From contig NZ_VFPU01000001.1 of the NCBI RefSeq assembly GCF_006716885.1, positions 186,001 through 250,000 on the forward strand: a stretch of DNA of 64,000 bases, written 5' to 3'. This stretch comes from Ornithinimicrobium humiphilum (GTDB taxonomy: Bacteria > Actinomycetota > Actinomycetes > Actinomycetales > Dermatophilaceae). The notes under the pieces were generated by a model. It worked only from the letters and a program-made list of their open reading frames with translations, ran no database searches and was not told where the DNA came from. The translations under genes were made by a program, and so were the position numbers. Positions 23,340 through 33,614 of the stretch are shown piece after piece; within the stretch, counting starts at the first letter, position 1, and each line of letters opens with the position of its first letter.

Positions 23340-24149
23340 GTGGACGCCGCCGACCACGCCCTGATGGTCGCCATGCTCCCGTGCCCCGACATCGACGAGA
23401 TGGCGGGGTTCTGGACCGCGCTCGGGCTCTCCATCACCTATCACCAGCAGCGGCCCAACCCCTATGTCGCCCTCAAGCGCGGCGGCATCGACCTCCACTA
23501 CTTCGGGATGCCGGGAGTGGCGCCCGAGGACAGCTACTCGACCTGCATGATCCTCGTGCCGGACACCGGCGCGCTCTACGACCTCTTCACCTCCGGACTG
23601 AGATCGCTCTACGGGAAGGTCCCGGTGACCGGCTTCCCTCGGATCACCCGACCCCGCAAGCGTGCCAACAACGCGGGCCTGAGCGGGTTCAGCGTCGTCG
23701 ACCCGGCTGGCAACTGGGTGCGGGTCAGCCGGCTGCCGGACGCCCGGCACCAGCCGCGGGCCGTCGACGACCGCGTCGAGTGGGTGTCCGCGGGCGGCGG
23801 CCGGCTCGCCGTCGCGGTCGAGAACGCCGTCGTCATGGCCGACTCCCACGGCGACGTCCCGCAGGCGTTGCGCATCCTCAGCGGCGCGATCGGCAAGCAC
23901 GACGGCCCGCCGACCGAACTCGCTCCGGCCCTCGCCTACCTCGCGGAGCTGCAGGTCCGGGCCGGCCAGCCCGACGCGGCCCGCCAGACCCTCGACCGTC
24001 TCACCGGCCTGGCCACGGACGACACCCTGGGTCCTGAAGACCTGGCCACGGTCAGGCAGGCCCTCGGCGAGGCCGAGGAGGCCGTCGCCGGCTCCGAGCC
24101 TCCGGACGATCTTGCCGGCAGGGCCGGTGCAGGGACAGACCCCATCTGA
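23340..24149 (+). CDS. VOC (glyoxalase/bleomycin-resistance) fold protein with C-terminal helical repeats
   Basis: 269 residues. Residues ~1-140 are a VOC domain: MLPCPDIDEMAGFWTALGL, HYFGMP, and FSVVDPAGNWVRVSR near 118-132, with the metal-type DPxGN turn. Residues ~150-260 are two TPR-like helical hairpins (VPQALRILSGAIGKH; QPDAARQTLDRL). Substrate unknown; such proteins include bleomycin-sequestering and dioxygenase-like members. GTG start fits TAGCGT (23327-23332) plus 7 bases. The gene ends at 24149, right at the left limit of the foreign segment; its last ~10 residues (GRAGAGTDPI) might therefore be a junction product. Confidence 0.78.
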   Translation: MDAADHALMVAMLPCPDIDEMAGFWTALGLSITYHQQRPNPYVALKRGGIDLHYFGMPGVAPEDSYSTCMILVPDTGALYDLFTSGLRSLYGKVPVTGFPRITRPRKRANNAGLSGFSVVDPAGNWVRVSRLPDARHQPRAVDDRVEWVSAGGGRLAVAVENAVVMADSHGDVPQALRILSGAIGKHDGPPTELAPALAYLAELQVRAGQPDAARQTLDRLTGLATDDTLGPEDLATVRQALGEAEEAVAGSEPPDDLAGRAGAGTDPI

Positions 24150-24159
24150 CTCTGCGCCT

Positions 24160-24516
24160 CCCGGTGGCCAGGGCGCTGGTGTCGAGGTCGCAACCGACAT
24201 CACCGCTACACCCTCGGAGCTGTCCGCCCCGGTGGACGCGGCGGCGTATCGCGTCATTCAGGAGTCGATCACCAACGTCATCCGCCATGCCGGCGCCACC
24301 CGCGCGCAAGTACGAGTCGGCATCCACGATGGTCTACTTCATGTCAGCGTCACCGACAACGGGCGCGGCCCGGCAACAGGCGCGGCCGTGAAGGGTGGAT
24401 ATGGAATGGCTGGCATGAGCGAACGGGTCAGACTACTCGGCGGCTCATTGATCACTCGCACTCTCCCCGGTGCCGGATTCGCCGTCGAAGCTACGATCCC
24501 TGCGAGGTTGCCATGA
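24160..24516 (+). pseudogene. 5'-truncated NarL-type sensor histidine kinase (ATPase domain only)
   Basis: About 110 residues of a HATPase_c domain remain: AAYRVIQESITNVIRHAG (N box), DNGRG (G1 box) and GYGMAGMSERVRLLGGSL (G2 region). The sensor, membrane helices and the HisKA_3 phospho-accepting His are missing; homology begins abruptly around 24160-24175 just after the VOC gene. No start codon with a ribosome site is evident. It cannot act as a kinase. It still overlaps the regulator gene as ATGA, preserving the original operon junction. Confidence 0.85.
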
Positions 24517-25190
24517 TCCGTGTCGTGCTGGTTGATGACCAAGAACTCGTCCGAACAGGCCTTCGCACCCTTGCCCAGCACGACGGCGATATCGAGGTCG
24601 TCGCCGAAGCCGACAATGGCAGGACCGGTATCAGCGTGGTCCGCGAGCACAAGCCGGATGTCGTCCTCATGGACATCCGCATGCCGCAGATGGATGGGAT
24701 CGACGCAACCCGGGCGATCGTGGCGGATCGCGCACTTGCGGATGTGCGCGTCGTGGTGCTGACAACCTTCGATAAAGATGAGAACGTGCTCGCAGCGATC
24801 CGCGCGGGATCGGCTGGCTACCTGCTCAAAGACATCACCCCAGGTGACTTGCGAAGCGCAATCCGCACCGTCGCTACCGGCGACGCCCTGCTGTCACCTG
24901 CGATCACGCGAAAGGTGCTGAGTACGCTGGCAGAAGGCCCGACCACCAGCACTCGCCCGGAACTGCTCGCATCACTCACCGAGCGCGAACGCGAAGTCCT
25001 CGCCCGGATCGGGCTGGGGGAATCGAACGAAGAAATCGGCGCGAGCCTCCACATCAGCCCCGCCACCGCACGCACCTACGTCAGCCGCCTGCTGTCCAAG
25101 CTCTCCGCCCGCGACAGATCACAACTGGTCATCCTCAGCTACGAATCAGGACTCATCACCCCCGGAGACACCGACTCAGCTACTGGCTGA
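24513..25190 (+). CDS. NarL/LuxR-family response regulator, orphaned
   Basis: 225 residues, intact. Receiver ~1-120: acidic pair D8-D9, phospho-acceptor D54 (VLMDIRMPQMDG), T83 region VVLTTF and K105 (YLLKD). HTH_LuxR ~155-215: LTEREREVLARIGLGESNEEIGASLHISPATARTYV. In the family it would be phosphorylated by the kinase whose remains lie upstream; with that kinase truncated it is an orphan, perhaps cross-activated or silent. Codon use is less GC-biased than flanking genes, in keeping with transfer. Confidence 0.9.
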   Translation: MIRVVLVDDQELVRTGLRTLAQHDGDIEVVAEADNGRTGISVVREHKPDVVLMDIRMPQMDGIDATRAIVADRALADVRVVVLTTFDKDENVLAAIRAGSAGYLLKDITPGDLRSAIRTVATGDALLSPAITRKVLSTLAEGPTTSTRPELLASLTEREREVLARIGLGESNEEIGASLHISPATARTYVSRLLSKLSARDRSQLVILSYESGLITPGDTDSATG

Positions 25191-25690
25191 TGAAAGTGCG
25201 CATGGCTGACATCGCTTGCAAAGGGAGCACACCATTGCCGAGTGCTGTGATCTGCTGATTCCGAGCGAGCTCGTGCGCCGGATCGATTACCCAGCCACCA
25301 GGCAGGCCCATCAGCCATTCCACGAACCCCCACGCCGGTCTTGGCCCATTGACGTCGCTCAGGAGCGCGGGGGCCGGAGCCGACCTTCCGATGACGTGCT
25401 CCCATTCGGCAATGGCGTCGGCGTAGCGTCCCCAGCGGTGACGACGTCCTCGACCAGCGACCACAACGTCTTAACAGGGATAACCGCCGCCGAGTACATC
25501 GACGGGAGGTATTTCGTTGCAGCCGATGATGGTGATGTCCCCCAGGGTTAGGGCGTTGGGCCAGTGGTAGGCAAAGACGCGAGCGACGTGCCCGTCGTTC
25601 TTGGAGAACCCAGGCCGTCTCGCCGCCCAGGGCGTACTCGACGGCGAGGTCAAGCACGCCATTTCCGCCGAACAGGGAGCCGACTTAGCG
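25180..25690 (-). pseudogene. Broken C5 cytosine DNA methyltransferase
   Basis: Pieces in different frames on the minus strand add up to a phage/actinobacterial-type cytosine-5 methyltransferase: motif I as GSLFGGNGVLDLAVEYALGG (~25683-25625), then, after a frameshift, HWPNALTLGDITIIG and VDVLGGGYPC (motif IV, catalytic Cys) to a stop at 25471, and finally a C-terminal piece WGFVEWLMGLPGGWVIDP ... ALGNGVLPLQA (motif X region) ending at 25180. The central part, including motif VI and most of the target-recognition region, is deleted. No companion restriction enzyme is seen. Bases 25691-25967 contain nothing recognisable. Confidence 0.82.
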
Positions 25691-25979
25691 GGCGGTCGTG
25701 GCGGTTGGGATCGATCATGAGGACTCCGGCTGACGAGTGCTTTCCGGTCGGAGGCCTCACAGGACATCGCCGCCGGGCTGGTCAGCGACCAGGTGCGCAG
25801 TCGCCCGATCCATCGCGGCCGTTCGCCCCGATATCCCACGCACCGCGCCGATTTGCCCGCACCGGAACTATTCCCTCGGCCACAAGCCAGTACACGTCTT
25901 TCAAACGAGGACTTCCCGCTGTCGAAGCTCGCGCGGCAGCGTCTAGAACTTGACAGGCCAGTTGTTCTAAAATCAGTCC

Positions 25980-26621
25980 ATGCGTTCTGAAAATGCCATG
26001 CCAGGGACCACGACGTCTCGTGAGCGGTCGACCTCGTTCATCGAGAGGGCGCGGCGCCGGCAGCTGATCGATGCCGCAGTGGTGACGGTGAACGAGGTCG
26101 GGTACCACCGGGCATCGCTGGCGGAGATCGCGGGGCGTGCGCAGATCGCCAAGAGCGCGGTGGCGTACTACTTCGCGTCGAAGGAGGGGCTGCTACTCGA
26201 CGTCGTGGAGACCGTGTTCGCGGCTCTGGGGGAGAGCGTGCTGGCGGCGGTTGACGGGGTCGACGAGCCTGCGGCTCGTCTGCGGGCCTATGCGGATGCG
26301 TATGTGGCGCATGTGGATGCGCAGCGTCACGCGATCGCGGCGGCGGTGGAGATCGTGGTCTCGCATCGCACGGTGGACGGCACACCGCTGTATCTCGTCG
26401 AAGATGAAGATGATACGGCCCTGTTGCGGAGCATTCTGCGGGCCGGAATCGACCAGGGCGTCTTCAGGGCGATGCCGCTCGATGTCGCGACCGGGCTTGC
26501 GGAGAGTGTGCTGGATCGTGCGATCACCCTCGTGCAACGCAACCCCGGTGCAGACCTCAGAGCTTTGCGTGCGCATGTGGTGCCGTTCTTGTTCCGGGCG
26601 TTGGGAGCAGCCGATGACTGA
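25980..26621 (+). CDS. TetR-family transcriptional regulator
   Basis: 213 residues. The N-terminal HTH is RRRQLIDAAVVTVNEVGYHRASLAEIAGRAQIAKSAVAYYFASKEGLLLDVV (~22-73). The C-terminal helical domain matches the TetR_C group common in actinobacteria. ATG 25980 fits an AT-rich leaderless promoter: TAAAAT (25968-25973), 6-base gap; TTGACA occurs at 25950 but only 12 bases from the -10. AGAAC at 25945 and GTTCT at 25964 form half-sites of a possible operator over the promoter. It overlaps the next gene by 8 bases and heads a three-gene operon, so it most likely represses its own operon. Ligand unknown. Confidence 0.9.
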   Translation: MRSENAMPGTTTSRERSTSFIERARRRQLIDAAVVTVNEVGYHRASLAEIAGRAQIAKSAVAYYFASKEGLLLDVVETVFAALGESVLAAVDGVDEPAARLRAYADAYVAHVDAQRHAIAAAVEIVVSHRTVDGTPLYLVEDEDDTALLRSILRAGIDQGVFRAMPLDVATGLAESVLDRAITLVQRNPGADLRALRAHVVPFLFRALGAADD

Positions 26622-27612
26622 GCCGGTGCGCGGGATCGGTTACGACGCCGGTGTCCTCTACGAGAAAGGCTTCGAGAGCAACCCCTTCTTCACCGAACAG
26701 CGCGCACGCCGAGACTTCCGGGCGATCCGTGAAGACCTCGGCTGCGATGCGGTGCTGATCATGGCCAGCGACGCCGACCGCCTCGCGATCGCGGCGAGCA
26801 TCGCCGCGGAGGAGGGCCTGGGGGTCTGGCTGCAGCCGCGTCCCTTCGATCGGCCCCGCCATGAACTCGTAGAGGCCGTGCGGGCAGCGGCCCTCGCCGC
26901 CGAGCGTCTTCGAACCTCAGGCGCCGAGGTGGGGCTGGTCGTCGGCTGTGAACTCACGCTGTCGATCCCGGGAATGCTCCCGGGTCCAACGTTCTGGACC
27001 AGGGGAACCTTGCTGACGGTGACGTTCCCGCTGCTGCCCATTGCGAACCTGCGCCTACGGCGTCTGCTTGCAGAGCTCGTAGGCGAGGCGCGGGAGCGCT
27101 TCGCCGGACCGGTCTCCTACGGGGCGGGGGACTGGGAGCGTCCGGACTGGTCGATCTTCGATGTCGTCGGCGCCGACCGATACCGCGACGCGCGCAACGC
27201 CTGGCGGTTCGAAGACGACATCCGTGCGCTCGCCGATCGGGCCCACGCGCAGAACAAGCTCTGCTACATCTTCGAGTTCGGGTCCTGCACCTACCGGGGA
27301 GCGGCCGCGAAGGCCTCTACTGCGTCGGGCGTGCTCGGTGGACTCGCCGAACCGTCCGTGCCAAAGAACCTCGTGCGAGACGAGCAGGAGCAGGCCGACT
27401 ACCTCACCGACCTTCTCGACGTGTTCGACCGCGCGGGAGCGGACGGGACCTTCGTCTGGGGATTCAGCGAACCCGCCCTGACCACCTCAGATGAGCCCGG
27501 CCGAGACCTCGACCTGGCCAGCTACGGCATCGTCACCGCCCACGCCGACGGCACTTGGACACCCAAACGCGCCTACCACGCTCTCGCTCATCGATACCGG
27601 GGGACGCCATGA
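26614..27612 (+). CDS. TIM-barrel protein of the family often labelled 'abortive phage infection protein'
   Basis: 332 residues with no signal peptide. The opening RGIGYDAGVLY, then the alternating strand/helix pattern with FRAIREDLGCDAVLIMASD, VVGCELTL, FDVVGADRYRD, CYIFEFGSCTYRGA and FVWGFSEPALTT resembles a glycoside-hydrolase-like (beta/alpha)8 barrel: two acidic residues at strand ends (E in GCELTL ~111 and E in FEFGS ~221) sit where GH catalytic Glu residues would be. Actinobacterial homologues are often named abortive infection proteins, but I know of no strong experimental basis. Translationally coupled to the TetR gene before it and to the CPBP protease after it (ATGA). Function open: carbohydrate hydrolase or a defence-related protein. 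Confidence 0.66.
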   Translation: MTEPVRGIGYDAGVLYEKGFESNPFFTEQRARRDFRAIREDLGCDAVLIMASDADRLAIAASIAAEEGLGVWLQPRPFDRPRHELVEAVRAAALAAERLRTSGAEVGLVVGCELTLSIPGMLPGPTFWTRGTLLTVTFPLLPIANLRLRRLLAELVGEARERFAGPVSYGAGDWERPDWSIFDVVGADRYRDARNAWRFEDDIRALADRAHAQNKLCYIFEFGSCTYRGAAAKASTASGVLGGLAEPSVPKNLVRDEQEQADYLTDLLDVFDRAGADGTFVWGFSEPALTTSDEPGRDLDLASYGIVTAHADGTWTPKRAYHALAHRYRGTP

Positions 27613-28442
27613 CCACATCGCCCAGACCACGTTCCCGACGCCTTGCCTCCGCCGCGTGGCGGATCGCGTTGGCCATCCTCCCGCTCGGCGCGGGACTGGC
27701 CCTCGCGACCATTCTGCTTCCCGCATCAGATAACCCCTCCGACCCCGGGACCCTGAGCGCCCGGATCGCGCTTGGTGTCGCGATCAGCGCCGCCACTCTC
27801 ACCGTGATCGCTCTCCTGGTCCGCCTCTCCGATCACCGCCGGATGAGCGGGGTGGGGCTCACGAGCATGCGGACAGGATGGCGACTGGCGGTGTGGGGCG
27901 CGATCGTCTGGACCATCCCGGCCGCGGCGACCTTCGGGGTGCTCGCCCTCCTCGGCGCCCCGCTGACCGTCACCGTCGCCGGGCCGGAGCTCGCGCGAAC
28001 CATCGTCCTTCTCTTCCTCGCAGTGCTCGTCGCCGAGGCGCTTCCGGAGGAGGTGGTCTTCCGGGGCTACGCCACCACTGTGCTCGGAACCCTCACCCGC
28101 GGGTGGGGCGTCATCGTCGCGCAGGCTCTGCTCTTCGTGCTCTTCGCCGCGCTCCTGCGGCAGAACGCGAACCCCGCCGACCTCTCGCTCTTCCTCGCGA
28201 TGGGCATCGGCTTCGGCTATCTGCGCATGATCACCGGCTCGATATGGATGCCTATCGGGTTTCACACCGCGTTCCAGACTGGGGCGCAACTGGTCCTCAC
28301 TCACGACGCTATCGACTTCGCCGGTGGAACCGGCGCGGCCATGCTCGCCCTGGGCGTCATCCCGTTCTCGGTCGCCGCGATCCTCGTCAGCAGCACCGGC
28401 ATCCCCCGTATCGTTCACCCCGACTCCGGCGGCACCCGTTGA
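27609..28442 (+). CDS. CPBP family intramembrane metalloprotease
   Basis: 277 residues, about eight membrane helices. Motif 1 is LPEEVVFRG (~146-154, paired Glu plus Arg) and motif 2 contains the conserved His in IGFHTAFQ (~216-223); an Asn/His second site lies in helix 6. It is the last gene of the TetR/TIM-barrel/CPBP operon and overlaps the preceding stop by 4 bases. CPBP proteins include CAAX-type proteases and bacteriocin self-immunity proteins. Together with the preceding 'abortive infection'-named protein this suggests an immunity or envelope-modification role, which is inference. Confidence 0.85.
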   Translation: MTTSPRPRSRRLASAAWRIALAILPLGAGLALATILLPASDNPSDPGTLSARIALGVAISAATLTVIALLVRLSDHRRMSGVGLTSMRTGWRLAVWGAIVWTIPAAATFGVLALLGAPLTVTVAGPELARTIVLLFLAVLVAEALPEEVVFRGYATTVLGTLTRGWGVIVAQALLFVLFAALLRQNANPADLSLFLAMGIGFGYLRMITGSIWMPIGFHTAFQTGAQLVLTHDAIDFAGGTGAAMLALGVIPFSVAAILVSSTGIPRIVHPDSGGTR

Positions 28443-28695
28443 TCAGATTCGCGACAGTGTCCCCGACTAGCTGAACCGCTACTACGCCGAGGCGGGTGTG
28501 CAGAACTCAGCCACGAAGCATTTCGCCGTCACGAGACCGCACCCGCGTCGCTAGTACCATCACGTCGGCCATGCCCTCCTGCTGAACGAGCAGCCGGTGA
28601 TTCCTTCCGAAGACCCTCCGAACATCGTGGCTCGGAATGAGGGCCGTGATCCGATGGAGTTGCTTGCCGAGTATGTGCGCCCGCCGACGAAGGCC
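28443..28695. other. Intergenic stretch with coding debris
   Basis: No start-codon-led gene can be supported. On the plus strand a frame from about 28555 to 28716 (HALLLNEQPVIPSEDPPN ... then LLAEYVRPP) reads like the C-terminus of a lost protein ending at a TGA at 28714-28716, and an unrelated short frame precedes it. Family not recognised. Confidence 0.4.
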
Positions 28696-30811
<2,116 letters not shown>

Positions 30812-30824
30812 CCGAGCCGCATCC

Positions 30825-30844
30825 CGCCCGGCTGATCCCGGGCG
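30825..30844 (+). terminator. Short hairpin after the Rpf gene
   Basis: CGCCCGG (30825-30831) and CCGGGCG (30838-30844), 6-base loop, 13 bases after the stop. Short, so a weak terminator at best. Confidence 0.42.
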
Positions 30845-30876
30845 CACGAGGAGGCCCGTCGCCCTACATTGGGGCG

Positions 30877-31389
30877 ATGGGCCTCTTCGACCGCATCAGG
30901 TCGGCGGCGCGCGGCACCCGTGACACCCAGCCGGACGCCCCCGACACCGGCCGTGTCCGCGCGCTTCCCGACACCGGCGACACCCCGCTCGAGGAGCTGC
31001 CGCTCAAGCCCGAGTCACGGCGGCTCGCGCCGGAGGAGCGCGAGTGGATCGACTCCGTCCTCGCCGAGCTGCAGGCCGAAGGCGTCGACGTCGACGACCT
31101 CGCCTCGATCGGCGCCGGCTTCGACCGCGCGCTGCTCGCCTGGACCAGCAGCGGCGGCGACCACGCCGCGATCGTGCAGCGCTACGCCATCGCCGTCGGC
31201 GAGCACCTGCACCGGCAGACCGACCTCGCCTGGGAGGTCGCCACCGACGTCTTCGGCACCGACCTCGCGGTGGTCGCGGGCGACTTCGTGGTCGTCCCGG
31301 CCAACCTCGTCGCCGTCCGCTGGATGAGGCGCGAGACCGGCTGGATCCCCAAGGTCGTCGGGCACCTGGTCACCCTCCGCTCCCGCTGA
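30877..31389 (+). CDS. DUF3806-like protein of unknown function
   Basis: 170 residues, no signal peptide or membrane helix. The N-terminal ~50 residues are charged and low-complexity; residues ~60-165 (EEREWIDSVLAELQ; IGEHLHRQTDLAWEV-like segment; DLAVVAGDFVVVPANLVAVRW) resemble the DUF3806 fold. Start ATG 30877 is supported by TACATT (30865-30870) and a 6-base gap. It is single and convergent with the K+ channel gene. Confidence 0.6.
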   Translation: MGLFDRIRSAARGTRDTQPDAPDTGRVRALPDTGDTPLEELPLKPESRRLAPEEREWIDSVLAELQAEGVDVDDLASIGAGFDRALLAWTSSGGDHAAIVQRYAIAVGEHLHRQTDLAWEVATDVFGTDLAVVAGDFVVVPANLVAVRWMRRETGWIPKVVGHLVTLRSR

Positions 31390-31405
31390 CGGAGGGGACG
31401 CGGAC

Positions 31406-33163
31406 TCAACCGCGCCGGGCCACCCTCGCGCGCCGCCGCCAGCGCCACTCCTGCAGCTGCCGCACCACCCAGGAGGTCGCGACCTCCCGCCCCGTGGCGA
31501 CGTACTCGACCATGGCGTCGTGGAAGAGCGTCTCGTGCGCCACCTGCAGGTCCTGGTCGCGCCCGAGCAGCAGCAGCCCGTCACCCTCGGCGAGCGGGGT
31601 GTCCAGACCCGGGGTGAAGACCCGTCGGCCGTCGCGCACCAGCACCGCGGGGTATGCCGCGAGCCGTCTCTCCCGGTCGTCCGGGTCCCGCAGCAGGTCG
31701 CCGATGGTCAGCTGCTCCGTGCGCACCCACCGCACGGCCGCCGGGGCGTGCACCTGGTCAATGTCGATGCGCAGGCTGACCGGCGCCTCGTCGCCGACGA
31801 CGGAGACGATCTCGTCCATGACGCGCGCGTCCCAGTCGTCGTCCTCGTGCAGCACGTGGTCGATGAAGCTCCAGTAGTTGGGCGAGGTGATCCGCGCCAC
31901 CGCCTCGCGGGCCAGCAGCTCGGTCGGCACGAAGACCGAGTCGGCGTCGAAGGCCCGCAGCGGAGCCGCGTTGACCGCGGAGTTCTGCCGGATCGCGATG
32001 AAGAGGTCGTCGTTCTCGATCCGGGCGTGCGCCGCCATCGCCAGGTTGACGATGTCCGACTCCGCGCCGGCGATGAAGCCGACCGCGTCGGTCACGTCGG
32101 GCCGCCCGTCGCGCGGGTCGACCAGCACCACGTCGAGCCCGGCGCTCTCCAGGTCGCGGGTGACCTCGAAGCCGAAGGTGCCGTCGGCGCAGACCACCCA
32201 GTGCCCGTCCGTGAGGTGCTCGAGGTTGTGCGGCAGCTCGCTGCCGCGCGGGCTCATCAGCCACGACGCCAGCCGGAAGCCCGCCGGGCGGCGCAGCGCC
32301 ATGACGAGGTAGGCGCCGTAGCGGTCGAAGGGGTTGATGACGACGTCGGCGGCGAAGTCGTGCATCTGCTGCGCCATCTCGCGCTCGCTGGAGCGGGCGA
32401 TGACCATGAGCTCGGGCCGCAGCAGGTTGACGTTCATGACGACCGACAGGTTGGTCTCGTCGCTGTCGGTCAGCGCCAGCACGGCCTCGCAGTAGTCGTT
32501 GGCGAGCCCCGCCATGCCGAGGATCCGTGGGTCCCGGCCGCTGGCGGCGAAGGCCGGCACGTCCGTGCTGTAGCCGTCCAGCGCGAGCCGCTGCACCCGG
32601 TCCGGCTCGTTGTCGAGGACGACGAAGGTGCGGCCCTGGTCCTCCAGCGCACGGCATACCGCCTCGCCCGCCTGGCCGTAGCCGACGACGAGCACGAAGG
32701 GCTCGTTGATCCCGCGCACCTTGCGGCTGAAGCGCTGCAGCTGGATCGCCCGGCGGAAGGTCTGCTCCTGCGAGAGGGCCAGCAGCACCGCGAGGGCGTA
32801 GGACCACGACAGCACGCTGGCGTAGATCGTCAGCGTCACCCACACCCGTTGGGCGTAGGAGAAGGGGTGCGGCAGCTCGCCGAAGCCGATCGTCAGACCG
32901 GTGTAGCTGACGACGTAGAAGGCGTCGAAGACCGACAGGCGCTCGGGGTGCTCGGGCGAGCCCGGCATGAGCGAGAGGCCGAAGGTCATCACCGCGAAGA
33001 CGCCGACGACCACCACGAGCGGCGTGCGCATCCGGCGCAGCACGAGGAAGACCGCGTCGGTCGACGGCGGCTCGCGCGGGACCTCCACGCGCACCCGCCG
33101 CAGCGAGTCCGGGCGGGGCCGGGCGCGCTTGCCGCGGGGCAGCAGCTGGAGAAGGTTGACCAC
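31406..33163 (-). CDS. Potassium channel with two RCK/TrkA-N regulatory domains
   Basis: 585 residues. Membrane helices near 46-66 and 105-130 flank a pore loop with the selectivity filter TIGFG (~92-96), so it is a two-helix K+ channel subunit (tetramer expected). A TrkA-N/RCK Rossmann domain starts at VLVVGYGQAGEAVC (~157) with the acidic residue VLDNEPD, and a second degenerate Rossmann unit follows (WVVCADGTFGFEVTRDLESAG at ~325). The C-terminus includes a TrkA-C-like region (GDGLLLLGRDQDL). NAD(H) or nucleotide binding would gate K+ flux. It is 12 bases downstream of the DUF6394 gene and presumably in the same transcript. Confidence 0.9.
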   Translation of the reverse strand: MVNLLQLLPRGKRARPRPDSLRRVRVEVPREPPSTDAVFLVLRRMRTPLVVVVGVFAVMTFGLSLMPGSPEHPERLSVFDAFYVVSYTGLTIGFGELPHPFSYAQRVWVTLTIYASVLSWSYALAVLLALSQEQTFRRAIQLQRFSRKVRGINEPFVLVVGYGQAGEAVCRALEDQGRTFVVLDNEPDRVQRLALDGYSTDVPAFAASGRDPRILGMAGLANDYCEAVLALTDSDETNLSVVMNVNLLRPELMVIARSSEREMAQQMHDFAADVVINPFDRYGAYLVMALRRPAGFRLASWLMSPRGSELPHNLEHLTDGHWVVCADGTFGFEVTRDLESAGLDVVLVDPRDGRPDVTDAVGFIAGAESDIVNLAMAAHARIENDDLFIAIRQNSAVNAAPLRAFDADSVFVPTELLAREAVARITSPNYWSFIDHVLHEDDDWDARVMDEIVSVVGDEAPVSLRIDIDQVHAPAAVRWVRTEQLTIGDLLRDPDDRERRLAAYPAVLVRDGRRVFTPGLDTPLAEGDGLLLLGRDQDLQVAHETLFHDAMVEYVATGREVATSWVVRQLQEWRWRRRARVARRG

Positions 33164-33175
33164 GGGGGCGGGACC

Positions 33176-33562
33176 TCAGCGGCGGCGGAAGGAGACGGTC
33201 TCGACGACGAGCAGGATGACCGAGACGAAGTTGGCCAGCAGCGCGCCCGCGGCGATCGAGACCACGCTGGCCATGTGCTGGTCGGTCAGGCCCGCGGCGT
33301 CGACCTGCGAGCCCCAGATCCACACCAGCGCCGCGATGATGAGCTGGATGCTCGCCACGAGGCTGGTCGCCAGGTGCACCGCGCCGATCTGGGTGCGGTC
33401 GCCGAACTTGAGGATGGTGGCGATGATGTTGACCGCCACGGCGGCGTAGAGCTCGTAGACGTTGTGCAGGTCGGGGTTGCTGATGTCCCCGATGACGTAG
33501 CCGAAGTTGAGCGTCGCCGCGAGGAGCACGAAGAAGCCGAAGACGACCTTCTCTAGATTCAC
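33176..33562 (-). CDS. DUF6394 family small membrane protein
   Basis: 128 residues with four membrane helices. VNLEKVVFGFFVLLAATLNFGYV at the N-terminus and NPDLHNVYELYAAVAVN are characteristic of this family, which elsewhere is also encoded beside ion-channel genes. Start GTG 33562 is set by TATGGT (33574-33569) on the minus strand with a 6-base gap. First gene of a two-gene operon with the RCK potassium channel, suggesting an accessory subunit or modulator of that channel; this is inference from position. Confidence 0.78.
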   Translation of the reverse strand: MNLEKVVFGFFVLLAATLNFGYVIGDISNPDLHNVYELYAAVAVNIIATILKFGDRTQIGAVHLATSLVASIQLIIAALVWIWGSQVDAAGLTDQHMASVVSIAAGALLANFVSVILLVVETVSFRRR

Positions 33563-33614
33563 ACGCCGACCATAACGCCGGGGCGTGTCGGCGGGTGCTC
33601 CTACGATCGTCGGC

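Noticed and set aside
24120..24180. Left copy of the att-like palindrome
   Set aside because: No sequence here matches the inner or outer arms found at 29265-29301.
25470..25490. Homing-endonuclease-like site (CAGGGATAAC)
   Set aside because: Only a partial match and it lies inside the methyltransferase relic; no endonuclease gene is present.
25950..25973. TTGACA as the -35 of the TetR promoter
   Set aside because: Only 12 bases separate it from TAAAAT, too short for a standard sigma-70 promoter.
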